NCBI GenBank assembly: GCA_023460795.1
Contig: JAEWPC010000018.1
Location: 186,001-250,000, forward strand
Reading direction: 5' to 3'
Origin: Bacillota bacterium
GTDB lineage: Bacteria > Bacillota > Bacilli > Paenibacillales > Paenibacillaceae
DNA length: 64,000 nt
Under the pieces are notes generated by a model, which saw only the letters and a list, made by a program, of their open reading frames with translations, ran no database searches and was not told the origin of the DNA. Position 1 is the stretch's first letter; the number at the start of each line of letters is the position of its first letter. A program made the translations under genes and the position numbers. Of the stretch, positions 43,793 through 51,977 are shown one piece after another.

Positions 43793-44416
43793 ATGGATGT
43801 CGATCAGATAAAATATGAAGTCATGACACTCGAATCACTCGACTTCTATCAAAGGTACCTTCTAGGTAATGAAGTTTGGTACTATAAAAATTATTTAAAA
43901 ATTTCTGATTATTCAAGAATATACGATGACATGAAAAGGTATATTGCTAATAAGTTGAGTATTCATGTCAATGACATTGCAGTATTCGGGAGTGCTAAGA
44001 TAGGTTTCAGCTTAAACCCATACAAAGACTTCCGTGACTTTTGGGATAAGTCCGATTTTGATATTGTTTTAGTCTCAAGAGGGCTATTCTACCATTTTTG
44101 GAACGCCTATTTAGAGATGCATAGCAATCAGCGATTCATTGCAAATTACAAAAGAATTACAAGCGCACTCTTTAGACAATTTATTTGTCTGGATGGATTA
44201 GACGATTCAAGTCAAGCGTTTTCAGACTGGAATAAGAAAACTGGCGGGTTTCAAAAAGACTTGCAGTTGTTATACCACGTGAAAGACCATACAGTGAATT
44301 ATAGAATTTTTGATTCTTGGGACGCTGTTCAAAGATATTATGTCCGCAATTTAGATGATCTTAAAAGAGGCTCTACTACTGAAGGAGGAGAGAAAGATGA
44401 CGTCAAGGAAAATTGA
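43793..44416 (+). CDS. Nucleotidyltransferase-fold protein paired with DUF262 protein
   Basis: A 207-residue protein with a polymerase-beta-like nucleotidyltransferase core: AVFGSAKIGFSLN gives the GSxxxG loop and KSDFDIVLV the DxD metal site. The rest is helical, ending in the Lys/Glu-rich DLKRGSTTEGGEKDD. Members add NMPs to proteins or RNA, and many act in toxin-antitoxin or phage-defence settings. ATG 43793 has GAGGTG 6 nt upstream and a TATAAT-like box nearby. Its end overlaps the DUF262 gene by 20 nt, so the two are co-translated. I know no named system with exactly this pair; function is open. Confidence 0.78.
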   Translation: MDVDQIKYEVMTLESLDFYQRYLLGNEVWYYKNYLKISDYSRIYDDMKRYIANKLSIHVNDIAVFGSAKIGFSLNPYKDFRDFWDKSDFDIVLVSRGLFYHFWNAYLEMHSNQRFIANYKRITSALFRQFICLDGLDDSSQAFSDWNKKTGGFQKDLQLLYHVKDHTVNYRIFDSWDAVQRYYVRNLDDLKRGSTTEGGEKDDVKEN

Positions 44417-45461
44417 TTTAATAAAAAATGAAACTCGGGATGTAAAATGGTTAGTTGATAGAATGAGAAATGGTGAGCTGATTGTTGATAATAGTTTTCA
44501 GAGGAACTATGTATGGCTGCCAAAACACCAAATTAGACTAATTGAGACAATATTATTAGGCTACACTATTCCAGAATTGTACTTATGGACAATTTCTACA
44601 AATCCAGACAATGGGGAAACTTCCTTTAGTGTTGTAGATGGACAACAGCGTATTGGGGCTGTCTATGATTTCATAAATGGAGAATTCAGTCTTGAAAGAG
44701 CCTTTATAGAAAATAAAGAGAGTCCTTACTGTAACTTGTCTTTCAAGGAACTACCTGCGGAACTTAAGGCATCAATTTGGGCTTATCCTTTTTCCGTGAG
44801 ATTTATTAAAGAGGATGTTGATAGAAGTGACATAATCGCCATGTTTTTACGCTTAAATAGTACAAGTAACTCCCTAAATCCGCAAGAATTAAGGAATGCT
44901 GAATTTGACGGGGAGTTTCTTAAGTTGGCAGAAGGAATATCATCGAACCCCTTCTGGGATAAGTGGAATATATTTTCCCCAGCACAAATCAGAAGAATGA
45001 CGGATATGCAGTTTGTTAGTAGTTTATTAATTTTTTTGCGTTTTGGAATCGAGGAAGAAACCACCCAAACTAATATCAACCGTGTCTATGACCTTTTTAA
45101 TAAAGAATATATTGAGAAGGATGAAGATTTAGCCGTCTTTACACGTATTTTAAATGAATTAGATACAATAATGATAAGTGATAACATCATAAACTTCGTA
45201 AGAAAAACAACCCATTTATATATTTTATTTATTCTGGCTTATATTGCTATACAATCCGGCGAACCATTAAACGGGAAGATCTCGAGCAATTTAAACACCT
45301 TTGTTGAGGTATATGATGACTCTGCAAGACAATTACAAATCTATGGTGAAGAGCAATTTCTCGTAATCCAAGAATACAAGAGACTAAGTTCTGAAGGAAC
45401 TCAGTCAAGAAGCAAAAGAATGAGAAGGTTAGAAATATTGAGGAATATCCTTGAAGTTTAA
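44397..45461 (+). CDS. DUF262 (GmrSD N-terminal/ParB-like NTPase) protein
   Basis: A 354-residue DUF262 protein. The hallmark motifs are DNSFQRNYVWLPKHQIRLIE and SVVDGQQRIGAVYDF, then MFLRLNSTSNSLNPQELRNA. DUF262 domains are ParB-like nucleotidases that in GmrSD, BrxU and SspE-type proteins drive a C-terminal HNH nuclease. Here no DUF1524/HNH domain follows; the C-terminus is helical. ATG 44397 is preceded by GGAGGAG. Together with the overlapping nucleotidyltransferase gene it forms a two-gene unit inside the island. Defence is inferred from family and location. Confidence 0.85.
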   Translation: MTSRKIDLIKNETRDVKWLVDRMRNGELIVDNSFQRNYVWLPKHQIRLIETILLGYTIPELYLWTISTNPDNGETSFSVVDGQQRIGAVYDFINGEFSLERAFIENKESPYCNLSFKELPAELKASIWAYPFSVRFIKEDVDRSDIIAMFLRLNSTSNSLNPQELRNAEFDGEFLKLAEGISSNPFWDKWNIFSPAQIRRMTDMQFVSSLLIFLRFGIEEETTQTNINRVYDLFNKEYIEKDEDLAVFTRILNELDTIMISDNIINFVRKTTHLYILFILAYIAIQSGEPLNGKISSNLNTFVEVYDDSARQLQIYGEEQFLVIQEYKRLSSEGTQSRSKRMRRLEILRNILEV

Positions 45462-45498
45462 TTACAAGGAATGCCTATGATTGTTCAGAGAAAGAATT

Positions 45499-45516
45499 GT
45501 TGACTCCGTGTTGATT
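45499..45516. repeat. Solo paired-GTTGACT repeat
   Basis: GTTGACTCCGTGTTGATT, one base off in the second half-site, lying 38 bp after the DUF262 stop. Confidence 0.65.
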
Positions 45517-45617
45517 CGAGATACATGCACCTAGAGTGGTTGATCTCCAGTCAAATTAGCTGATTTGGTTAGTGGAGAAGATCTAGTTAGATACAATACA
45601 AATTAATCATAACTAGC

Positions 45618-45653
45618 AGGCTGGAACCAACCTTGGTGTTACCAGCCTTCTTT
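45618..45653 (+). terminator. Terminator-like hairpin after the DUF262 gene
   Basis: AGGCTGG pairs with CCAGCCT across a 17-nt loop, then TCTTTC. It is about 155 bp past the stop. Confidence 0.6.
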
Positions 45654-45694
45654 CACCTAAACAAACACAAACTACTTGCTTTCAGGAATCGATT

Positions 45695-45712
45695 ATTGAT
45701 CCCGTGTTGACT
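45695..45712. repeat. Degenerate paired-GTTGACT repeat with partial hairpin
   Basis: ATTGATCCCGTGTTGACT followed by AATATAGTGCAACGGC, which matches the start of the R3 hairpin (AATATAGAGCAACGGC). The gene tail is missing, so it is a partial module end. A half-site (GTTGACTT) also lies near 45798. Confidence 0.55.
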
Positions 45713-45938
45713 TCTGAACATAAGAATATAGTGCAACGGCCGCTCCCATTCACGAAGTTGTTGTTTTTAAGTTGGCTTTCATAGCTTGTTTATTTCGTTG
45801 TTGACTTAAAACAGAAGGATGGGGAGTGCATTACCTCAATGGTGGGCTGATTGGATCCTTAGTCTTTACAGCACATTTCAAGGGGCAAGAGCGAGCGTTC
45901 GGTTTGACCCATTCTGTAAGTATATTCAGGGACCGTTT

Positions 45939-46008
45939 GTTGACTCCATGTTGACTTTGGGGCATTAAAAATACACCGCAAGAGCCTTTGGGCAACTTGG
46001 CGGTGTAT
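45939..46008 (-). repeat. Paired GTTGACT repeat and terminator of the intact sulfurtransferase (R4)
   Basis: GTTGACTCCATGTTGACT (45939-45956), identical to R2, followed by the hairpin ATACACCGC/GCGGTGTAT (45971-46008) with an A-run. This is the same order (tail, hairpin, repeat) as in R1-R3, here attached to the intact gene. Confidence 0.85.
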
Positions 46009-46025
46009 TCGTCATTAAAGTACTG

Positions 46026-46892
46026 CTATTCGTCTTTTCGGTTCTCTTCGTTTCCGGTCGCTATTGGGTTGTTGCTATACGAAATCCAGTCACTCCAACT
46101 ACCCGCATACAGCTTCACCTTCGTGAAGCCCGCTTCCTGAAGCGCGATAACGTTTGGACAAGCAGTAACTCCCGATCCACAGTAGACGATGAGAGGCTTG
46201 TCGCGTGGGAGATCCTCAAACCGAGCTGCCTGCCCCGCTTCATCCTTCCACGAACCGTTCTCGCCGAGCGCATCTTTCCAGAAGCGATTGATCGCGCCTG
46301 GGATGTGCCCTGCCTTTTTATCCATCGGCTCGACTGCTCCACGGTAGCGTGGGGCTTCGCGAGAGTCAACTAACACTGCCGAACCATCCCCAGCGGCCAC
46401 GATCTCTTGTACTTCTTCGACCTCGACCAGCATGTTGTGCTGTACGGTGGCGAGGAACGGCGCTGGAATCAGCACTTTCTGCTCCGCGTTAACCAACAAG
46501 CCTGCCGCTTTCCAAGCGGAGAAGCCTTCGTCCATAACGTACACTTGCTCGTGGCCGAGATATTTCAGCAGCCACCACAGGCGGGAGGCCATGGCCCCGC
46601 CTTGGTCGTCGTAAGCGACGACGCGCGACGAGTTGCCGATGCCAACGTGGCTCAATGTAGTCGTCAACTCCGCAACGTCCGGCAACGGGTGGCGACCGCC
46701 ATGGCCGTCGGGATCGATCGGCGCGGACAGGTCCTTTTCCAGATCCAAGTACACCGCGCCCGGAATGTGCGATTCCTCGTAGGCTTGTCGGCCGGCATCC
46801 GGCTTGCCGAGCTGGAACCGGCAGTCGACGATGACGACGTCCGGCTCGTATAGTCTGGCGAACAACCATTTCATTGGTACGATATTCTGCAT
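46026..46892 (-). CDS. Sulfurtransferase (two-domain rhodanese)
   Basis: A 288-residue tandem-rhodanese sulfurtransferase (thiosulfate or 3-mercaptopyruvate type) that carries sulfur on a cysteine. The N-terminal inactive domain shows VVIVDCRFQLGKPDAGR, HIPGAVYLDLEKDLSAP and VVAYDDQGGAMASRLWWLL. The C-terminal domain has LVDSREAPRYRG, AGHIPGAIN and the active loop VYCGSGVTAC (Cys238). The loop CGSGVT is the 3-mercaptopyruvate-leaning type. The last 25 codons (SWSDWIS...) are the segment duplicated three times to its left, so this gene end is an insertion site. The ATG lies about 20 bp from GGGGGCG. Confidence 0.95.
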   Translation of the reverse strand: MQNIVPMKWLFARLYEPDVVIVDCRFQLGKPDAGRQAYEESHIPGAVYLDLEKDLSAPIDPDGHGGRHPLPDVAELTTTLSHVGIGNSSRVVAYDDQGGAMASRLWWLLKYLGHEQVYVMDEGFSAWKAAGLLVNAEQKVLIPAPFLATVQHNMLVEVEEVQEIVAAGDGSAVLVDSREAPRYRGAVEPMDKKAGHIPGAINRFWKDALGENGSWKDEAGQAARFEDLPRDKPLIVYCGSGVTACPNVIALQEAGFTKVKLYAGSWSDWISYSNNPIATGNEENRKDE

Positions 46893-47057
46893 TTCTACGC
46901 CCCCAAATCCTCAATATCATGTCTCCATTATCTCAGGACGGGAGCGATTATGCCACTATACCTGCCTAGACTTGGGTTGGCGCTCCAGCGGCATCGCAGC
47001 GATTACCGCCACTACATTAAAAACAAACTATTAACCCACTGTAATTGTCTTATACCA

Positions 47058-47097
47058 TTCTCTGAGCTCGTTAATAGACTACAGTAACCTCAGAGAA
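47058..47097 (+). promoter_or_regulatory. Leader inverted repeat touching the crystallin-like gene's RBS
   Basis: TTCTCTGAG (47058-47066) and CTCAGAGAA (47089-47097) can pair; the 3' arm runs into AAAGGAGAG, the RBS. It might limit translation or mark an operator. Confidence 0.4.
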
Positions 47098-47110
47098 AGG
47101 AGAGATCCTG

Positions 47111-47485
47111 TTGGCAAATAGCGATATACGTCTTGCTCTTTGGTCCGGTGTCAATTTCACCGGTAGACGAATCCTCTTCAGACGCGGAGGAGTGGCCGTT
47201 CGCGATCTTGGAGCTTTCCGGTTTAACAATGCTCTTACGAGCTTCCGACTTAGCAATGTTGTACAGAGCTCTCAGGTAACCCTTGTATTGTTCGCGGGAA
47301 TTAACTTCCAGGGCTCCTTCCGCGTGTTCCGCGGCAGCCAGAACGTATCGAACTTAGGCAGGTTTAATTTCAACAATGTCACGTCTTCGTTCATTCTGGT
47401 AGGCCGCAATCTTACGAACTCCGAGATTGCCCAAATTCAAAGAACCGGCAATCCGCCTCGAGACGTTCTTACCATTAGACAGTAA
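47111..47485 (+). CDS. Beta/gamma-crystallin-like protein
   Basis: A 124-residue protein made of two Greek-key motifs: RLALWSGVNFTGRRILFRRG...FRFNNALTSFRLSN and VTLVLFAGINFQGSFRVFRG...RFNFNNVTSSFILVG. Each carries the F/YxxxG corner and an S/T at the calcium-binding position (LTSF, VTSSF), typical of microbial crystallin-like proteins, many of which bind calcium and act in stress or spore coats. No signal peptide. TTG 47111 has AAAGGAG 8 nt upstream. A hairpin (47514-47539) follows. Confidence 0.82.
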   Translation: MANSDIRLALWSGVNFTGRRILFRRGGVAVRDLGAFRFNNALTSFRLSNVVQSSQVTLVLFAGINFQGSFRVFRGSQNVSNLGRFNFNNVTSSFILVGRNLTNSEIAQIQRTGNPPRDVLTIRQ

Positions 47486-47513
47486 GCCAGCTAACCCATC
47501 AACATTTTCCCTA

Positions 47514-47539
47514 GGCTGCCATAGCATCATGGCAGCCTT
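47514..47539 (+). terminator. Terminator between the crystallin-like and MFS genes
   Basis: GGCTGCCAT pairs with ATGGCAGCC around AGCATC, then TTTGTTG. A-rich sequence is lacking on the other side, so it mainly serves the plus strand. Confidence 0.7.
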
Positions 47540-47551
47540 TGTTGCGTCACA

Positions 47552-48757
47552 TCACGACGAGAGAGAATCCACTGCCACCGCCGCCTTGCCCTTGGAAGGC
47601 CGCGCCAGCAGCAACGCGCAGATAATAACCGCAAGCATGACAAACGACATAACGGCGAGCAGCCAGCGAGTGTCGTCCGTGCCGTGCTCGTCGAAGAACC
47701 AGCCCGTGAACTTCGGCATGAGCGCGCCGCCGATGCCGCCGAACACCATCATGAAGCTGGTGACTTTCTCGGACATGCCCGGCACCGACCGGTTCACGAA
47801 GACGATCGCGATTGAGTACATGCCCGACATGACGAGGCCGATGAAGAACGCGAGGACGAACGTCGCGTTCACGCTCTCGATTCCGCCCATTACGACGAAC
47901 AATACCGCGCACACCGCGCAAGTAAACATCATATAAGTCCCGTTGCCCCAGCGGTCCGCAATATGGCCGGACACGAGGCGTCCGAGCACCATCGCGCCCC
48001 AATAGACGCTAAGCGACAGCGAGGCCGTCGATTCCGCGAGCCCGTTGTTCTGCACGAGCAGCGACGGCAGGTAATGAACGATGCTCATCTCGAAGCCGAC
48101 GTACACCAAGAAGAACAGCCCGCCGCTGATCAGGATCGCGGCAATCCGCGACCGGGTTCTCGTGCTGCGCTCCAGCGCGGCGGCTTCCACGGCTTTCGTA
48201 TCCGCCGGCTGGTCCAGCACGCTAGGCCACCAGAAGATCCATAACAAGAGCGTGATCCCCGCCAGCGCGCTAACGAAAGCGAACGCCGTAATCCACTGGT
48301 CGATCGAGATCAGCCACGCGCCGACGAACGGCATTAGCAGTGCGCCGACGCCGAACGACACTTCGACGCGGCTCATCGCCACGTTCGCGTTGGCTCCCGC
48401 AGCGCCGATAATGAACGAGGCGACGACCGCCTCCGTCGTTCCGAAGCCGAGACCCGCGAACGGCCCCACCGTAAGCATGACTGCCCAAGGCGGCTGCATC
48501 ACGTATACGAGCTCCGCTACCGTCATAATCGTCAGCGCGGATAGCAGCAGTCTCCGCTTCCCTAACTTGCCGATCAGCCACGGCGTCAGCATCACCCCGA
48601 CCATTCCCCCGAGGAATTGGTGCATGACGAGCTGTCCCCCGGCGCTATAATCGATTCCATAATCCTGAACCATCGGTTCCATCACCGCGCCGACGACGAG
48701 CTGTCCGAGCCCGACGACGATGAATGCGATACACGCTAATATAAGCAGACGAGGCAT
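47552..48757 (-). CDS. MFS transporter
   Basis: A 401-residue major facilitator with twelve predicted helices in two halves. The loop motif between helices 2 and 3 reads GKLGKRRLLLSALTI (GxLaDrxGRrx-like) and the matching loop in the second half is SGHIADRWGNGTYM. Residues 190-215 form the polar central linker (DTKAVEAAALERSTRTRSR). Substrate cannot be told; the pattern fits drug/H+ or sugar-type MFS. The start at 48757 follows GGAGGGAAAAAGAC. It converges on the crystallin-like gene and diverges from the LRR-propeller gene. Confidence 0.9.
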   Translation of the reverse strand: MPRLLILACIAFIVVGLGQLVVGAVMEPMVQDYGIDYSAGGQLVMHQFLGGMVGVMLTPWLIGKLGKRRLLLSALTIMTVAELVYVMQPPWAVMLTVGPFAGLGFGTTEAVVASFIIGAAGANANVAMSRVEVSFGVGALLMPFVGAWLISIDQWITAFAFVSALAGITLLLWIFWWPSVLDQPADTKAVEAAALERSTRTRSRIAAILISGGLFFLVYVGFEMSIVHYLPSLLVQNNGLAESTASLSLSVYWGAMVLGRLVSGHIADRWGNGTYMMFTCAVCAVLFVVMGGIESVNATFVLAFFIGLVMSGMYSIAIVFVNRSVPGMSEKVTSFMMVFGGIGGALMPKFTGWFFDEHGTDDTRWLLAVMSFVMLAVIICALLLARPSKGKAAVAVDSLSS

Positions 48758-48939
48758 TTTGTCTTTTTCCCTCCATAATCGATCACGCCATATGCCACCT
48801 TATCATACCATTCGCGCCAACGGCTAACTATGATCCTTTATGTCGTATCTCTATCCTTATTGGACCCTGATTCTCCTGTCATCCCCACCCAACCTATGCT
48901 AAAATCATCCATATCCATCGTGTCGAGAGGTGCCTAATC

Positions 48940-51384
48940 ATGTCTACTATTCGCCGTACTTTATTCGTCTTTCTAGCATGGCTATTAACTATTCAGTTGC
49001 TCCCGACTCCGCCTGCCCACGCGAACGGGTCCGTCGTATTCGGCGATTCCGTCGTGGAAGAGGCCGTCCGCTCCAGTCTGCATATGCCGAGCGGCCCAAT
49101 TACAGAAGAGGACATGAAAGACCTCGTCTATCTGGAATTGCCTCAAGACGCTAACATTAAGTCGCTGCAAGGCTTGGAGTATGCCATCAACCTGTACAAC
49201 CTGCAGGCCACGTACAATCAGATCGAGGATTTGACTCCGCTCTCTCGTTTAATGCAGCTGACCACCCTCAATCTATCGAACAATCTCATTACCGACTTAA
49301 CTCCGCTTGCGTCGTTGCCCGAATTGACTACGCTGATCGTTCAATATAACCTGCTCAAGGACATTCGCCCTCTATCCGGGCTGGCCAAGCTCGAGAAGCT
49401 TCATATCAATAGGAACGAAATCACCGACGTGTCGCCGCTAGTCTCGATCGCGTCGCTCAAGTATGTCGACGTTACGGCCGATTATATCGATGTCCAAGCA
49501 CCGATGAACCAAGCGGCGCTCGACACGCTGGCTCAACGCCAAGTGACTGTGCTCGGCCTTACCGCTCAGCGCAAACCGCCCTACGTGCCGAAGATTACCT
49601 GGACCAAAATGTTAGATGACGAATATATTTACGAGCCCTACGATTACGCCTACGGCAACGGGATTTACGTAACCCCCGAGCAGTATACGTCGACGGACGG
49701 CATCTATTGGACAAGACACGAAAGCGAAGACAAGGAGAGATCGTTCTCCAAAGTCGTTTTCGGCAAAGGCTTGTTCCTTGGCATCGGGCACGGAAGCAAT
49801 CACGGCATTCCGGTATGGTCGTCCAAGGACGGCGTCAACTGGTCGCAAGCGAACGTGATCCGAATGGGAGCCAGCTTCAGAGACGTCGTGTTTACCGGCA
49901 AGCGTTTCGTCCTCATCAGCGACAACGGCAACGACTATAATCTCTACAAAGGTTCGCTTGCGACTTCCGAAGACGGCTTAACGTGGAAAGTGCATACGAA
50001 AGCGCTAGCCGACGGTACTCGCATGCTGGCTTGGGGCAACGGCGTCCTTCTCGCCATTACCGACCATACGATCTATAAGTCGAAGGACGGAATCACGTGG
50101 CAGAAGACGACTCCTCCGATCAAAGGTACGCTGAACACCATCCGTTACGCGAACGGCATGTTCGTCGTCGCAGCGGATAACGCATTGATCTCCACTGCGG
50201 ACGGGACCAAGTGGAACGTTAACTCTACGCCGAATACCCAGTGGTTCGGGATTGTATGGGTGAATAACCGTTTCTTCGTATCCAGCACGGAGGTACACGG
50301 GACAACACCGGCTTACACAACCTCCAAGGACGGCAAGAGCTGGACGCGAATGAACGTACCTAACAAAGACTTGTACATCGGTGATATTAAGTTCGACAAC
50401 TCGAAATATATCGCCAGATCCTATTCAGGCCATTTTGCCTCGACGGACGGCGTAACCTGGAAGCAGACCAAGGTCATCGAACATACGCCTATTATTGTGT
50501 TCAATTCCACCATAGGCGACGGAAAGCTGGTTTCCGTCGGCGGATACAATAACGGCTTCGGGTCTACCTCCTGGGGATTTATCCGATTGGACGCAACAGG
50601 CCAAGCGACGTACCACTCGGAAGACGACAAAGGGCCGCTGAACGACGTCATCTGGACCGGCAAACAATTCGTGGCCGTCGGGGATTATGGCATTATGATG
50701 ACGTCCAAGGACGGGACCAAGTGGACGGAAGTCGCCTCTCCGACGAAAGAATCGATGAACCGAATTATTAAGGCGAAGGACACGTATTACATTGTCGGCT
50801 CGAACGGGCTCCTTCTTACCTCGAAGGACATGAAGAAGTGGACGAAGCAGAAAACGAACACGGACCTTCACCTGACGTCCATCGCATGGAGCGGCAGTAA
50901 GTTCGTGGCCGTCGGTTCGGACATGCTGCAGACGGTAGCGCTGACTTCCGATAACGGGACGAGCTGGAAGACGGTTGCGATCAATCGATCAACGCCTCAA
51001 AGCTCTGCAACCTATAACTTCTCCGATGTCGCTTGGGGCAACGGCACCTTCGTGATCACGGCCTATCAGAACTATCATCTGGACATGCCGTATACGGTGT
51101 TCGTGTCCTCGGACGGCAAGCAGTGGAAGAAAGTCGGAATGAAGTTCGAGACCACGAAGGAAAGAGACTGGTCCCCTTCTCTGTATGGCGTGCATTACTC
51201 TGAAGGTAAATTCATTGCCGTTGGGAATAACGGCTCGGTCTACTTGTCCACGAACGGGACCGAATGGGGCCGCGAGGAGCTTCCCGACAGCGAACAACTT
51301 TTCTCGGCGTATATATTCAATGGTAAAGTGTATGTAGCCAGTGCCTTCTGGGAGCAAATCTATATAGGCGAATTCAAGGAATAG
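48940..51384 (+). CDS. Secreted leucine-rich-repeat plus beta-propeller protein
   Basis: An 814-residue exported protein. After the signal peptide (TLFVFLAWLLTIQLLPTPPAHA) come internalin-type leucine-rich repeats (about 65-190: LTTLNLSNNLITDLTPLASL, then LEKLHINRNEITDVSPLVSI). About eleven propeller-blade repeats follow, of the form 'xGKxFVAVGxxG...TSxDGTxWxxV' (ITWTKMLDDEYIYEPYDYAY opens them). These repeats match those in the 4056-6722 protein. GAGAGGTG precedes ATG 48940. It probably binds a protein or glycan partner outside the cell. No enzyme motif is seen. Confidence 0.88.
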   Translation: MSTIRRTLFVFLAWLLTIQLLPTPPAHANGSVVFGDSVVEEAVRSSLHMPSGPITEEDMKDLVYLELPQDANIKSLQGLEYAINLYNLQATYNQIEDLTPLSRLMQLTTLNLSNNLITDLTPLASLPELTTLIVQYNLLKDIRPLSGLAKLEKLHINRNEITDVSPLVSIASLKYVDVTADYIDVQAPMNQAALDTLAQRQVTVLGLTAQRKPPYVPKITWTKMLDDEYIYEPYDYAYGNGIYVTPEQYTSTDGIYWTRHESEDKERSFSKVVFGKGLFLGIGHGSNHGIPVWSSKDGVNWSQANVIRMGASFRDVVFTGKRFVLISDNGNDYNLYKGSLATSEDGLTWKVHTKALADGTRMLAWGNGVLLAITDHTIYKSKDGITWQKTTPPIKGTLNTIRYANGMFVVAADNALISTADGTKWNVNSTPNTQWFGIVWVNNRFFVSSTEVHGTTPAYTTSKDGKSWTRMNVPNKDLYIGDIKFDNSKYIARSYSGHFASTDGVTWKQTKVIEHTPIIVFNSTIGDGKLVSVGGYNNGFGSTSWGFIRLDATGQATYHSEDDKGPLNDVIWTGKQFVAVGDYGIMMTSKDGTKWTEVASPTKESMNRIIKAKDTYYIVGSNGLLLTSKDMKKWTKQKTNTDLHLTSIAWSGSKFVAVGSDMLQTVALTSDNGTSWKTVAINRSTPQSSATYNFSDVAWGNGTFVITAYQNYHLDMPYTVFVSSDGKQWKKVGMKFETTKERDWSPSLYGVHYSEGKFIAVGNNGSVYLSTNGTEWGREELPDSEQLFSAYIFNGKVYVASAFWEQIYIGEFKE

Positions 51385-51404
51385 GAACGGAGCCGAGCTC
51401 GAAA

Positions 51405-51881
51405 ATGCAACTACACCCCATGACCGAACAAGAAGCGAAAGCCGTCACCGAATGGCACTATCCGCCCCCGTACGACGTGTACCGTTGGCCCGCCTGGAAC
51501 GACATGCTGCGCGAGGGCCGCGAATTCGCCGATCCCGGCATCCGCGCGGCGCAGTACCTGTCCGTACGAGACATGAACACCCAAGAGCTCATCGGGTACG
51601 TGCAGCTTTTTCCGCTGGATCGCGCCATTCGTATCGGCATCGGGTTGCGCCCCGACTTGTGCGACCAAGGGCTTGGTACACCCATCATTAAGCTTGCGGT
51701 AGAAGAAGCTGCCCGACGACAGCCCGGAGCCGAGATCGACCTCGAGGTCGAAGAGTGGAACAAGCGGGCGATCCGCGCCTACGAGAAAGCCGGCTTCTCG
51801 ATTACCGACGAATACACGCGCAGGGCGACGCACGGTCCCGTCCAACTTTATTGCATGGTGTGGAATAATGCGGACGCCTAG
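51405..51881 (+). CDS. GNAT-family N-acetyltransferase
   Basis: A 158-residue GNAT enzyme that transfers acetyl from acetyl-CoA to an amine. The acetyl-CoA motif reads IGLRPDLCDQGLGTPIIKLAV (R/QxxGxG/A as DQGLGT), followed by IDLEVEEWNKRAIRAYEKAGF, a classic GNAT helix. The N-terminal half (MTEQEAKAVTEWHYPPPYDVYRW) is in the RimJ/RimL-like style. It follows the LRR-propeller gene by 20 bp and may be cotranscribed. Substrate unknown. Confidence 0.9.
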   Translation: MQLHPMTEQEAKAVTEWHYPPPYDVYRWPAWNDMLREGREFADPGIRAAQYLSVRDMNTQELIGYVQLFPLDRAIRIGIGLRPDLCDQGLGTPIIKLAVEEAARRQPGAEIDLEVEEWNKRAIRAYEKAGFSITDEYTRRATHGPVQLYCMVWNNADA

Positions 51882-51977
51882 GTCATAAATTGTAATGGCC
51901 AACCAGAATCAGCTAGATAGCGTTAGGAAGTGTTGCCATTCATGGGGCGATCCCCCGCAAAGGAGGCATTTTCCGAG

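Larger units (their letters stand above)
34999..46100. mobile_element. Putative tandem defence-cassette island at the 3' end of a sulfurtransferase gene
   Basis: The island lies between the leftmost extra copy of the sulfurtransferase 3' end (about 35071-35148) and the intact gene's own end (46026-46100). It contains two more extra copies (39189-39262, 42402-42466) and six recognisable paired-GTTGACT repeats. The inserts are AT-rich and carry Thoeris, retron, a DUF4062-like protein, and an NTase/DUF262 pair. No integrase or resolvase gene is visible. Interpretation as serial site-specific integration is inference; the repeat copies themselves are read directly. Confidence 0.7.

Noticed and set aside
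35000..45960. GTTGACT repeats considered as a CRISPR array
   Set aside because: Copies are kilobases apart with genes between them and no short regular spacers; no cas genes.
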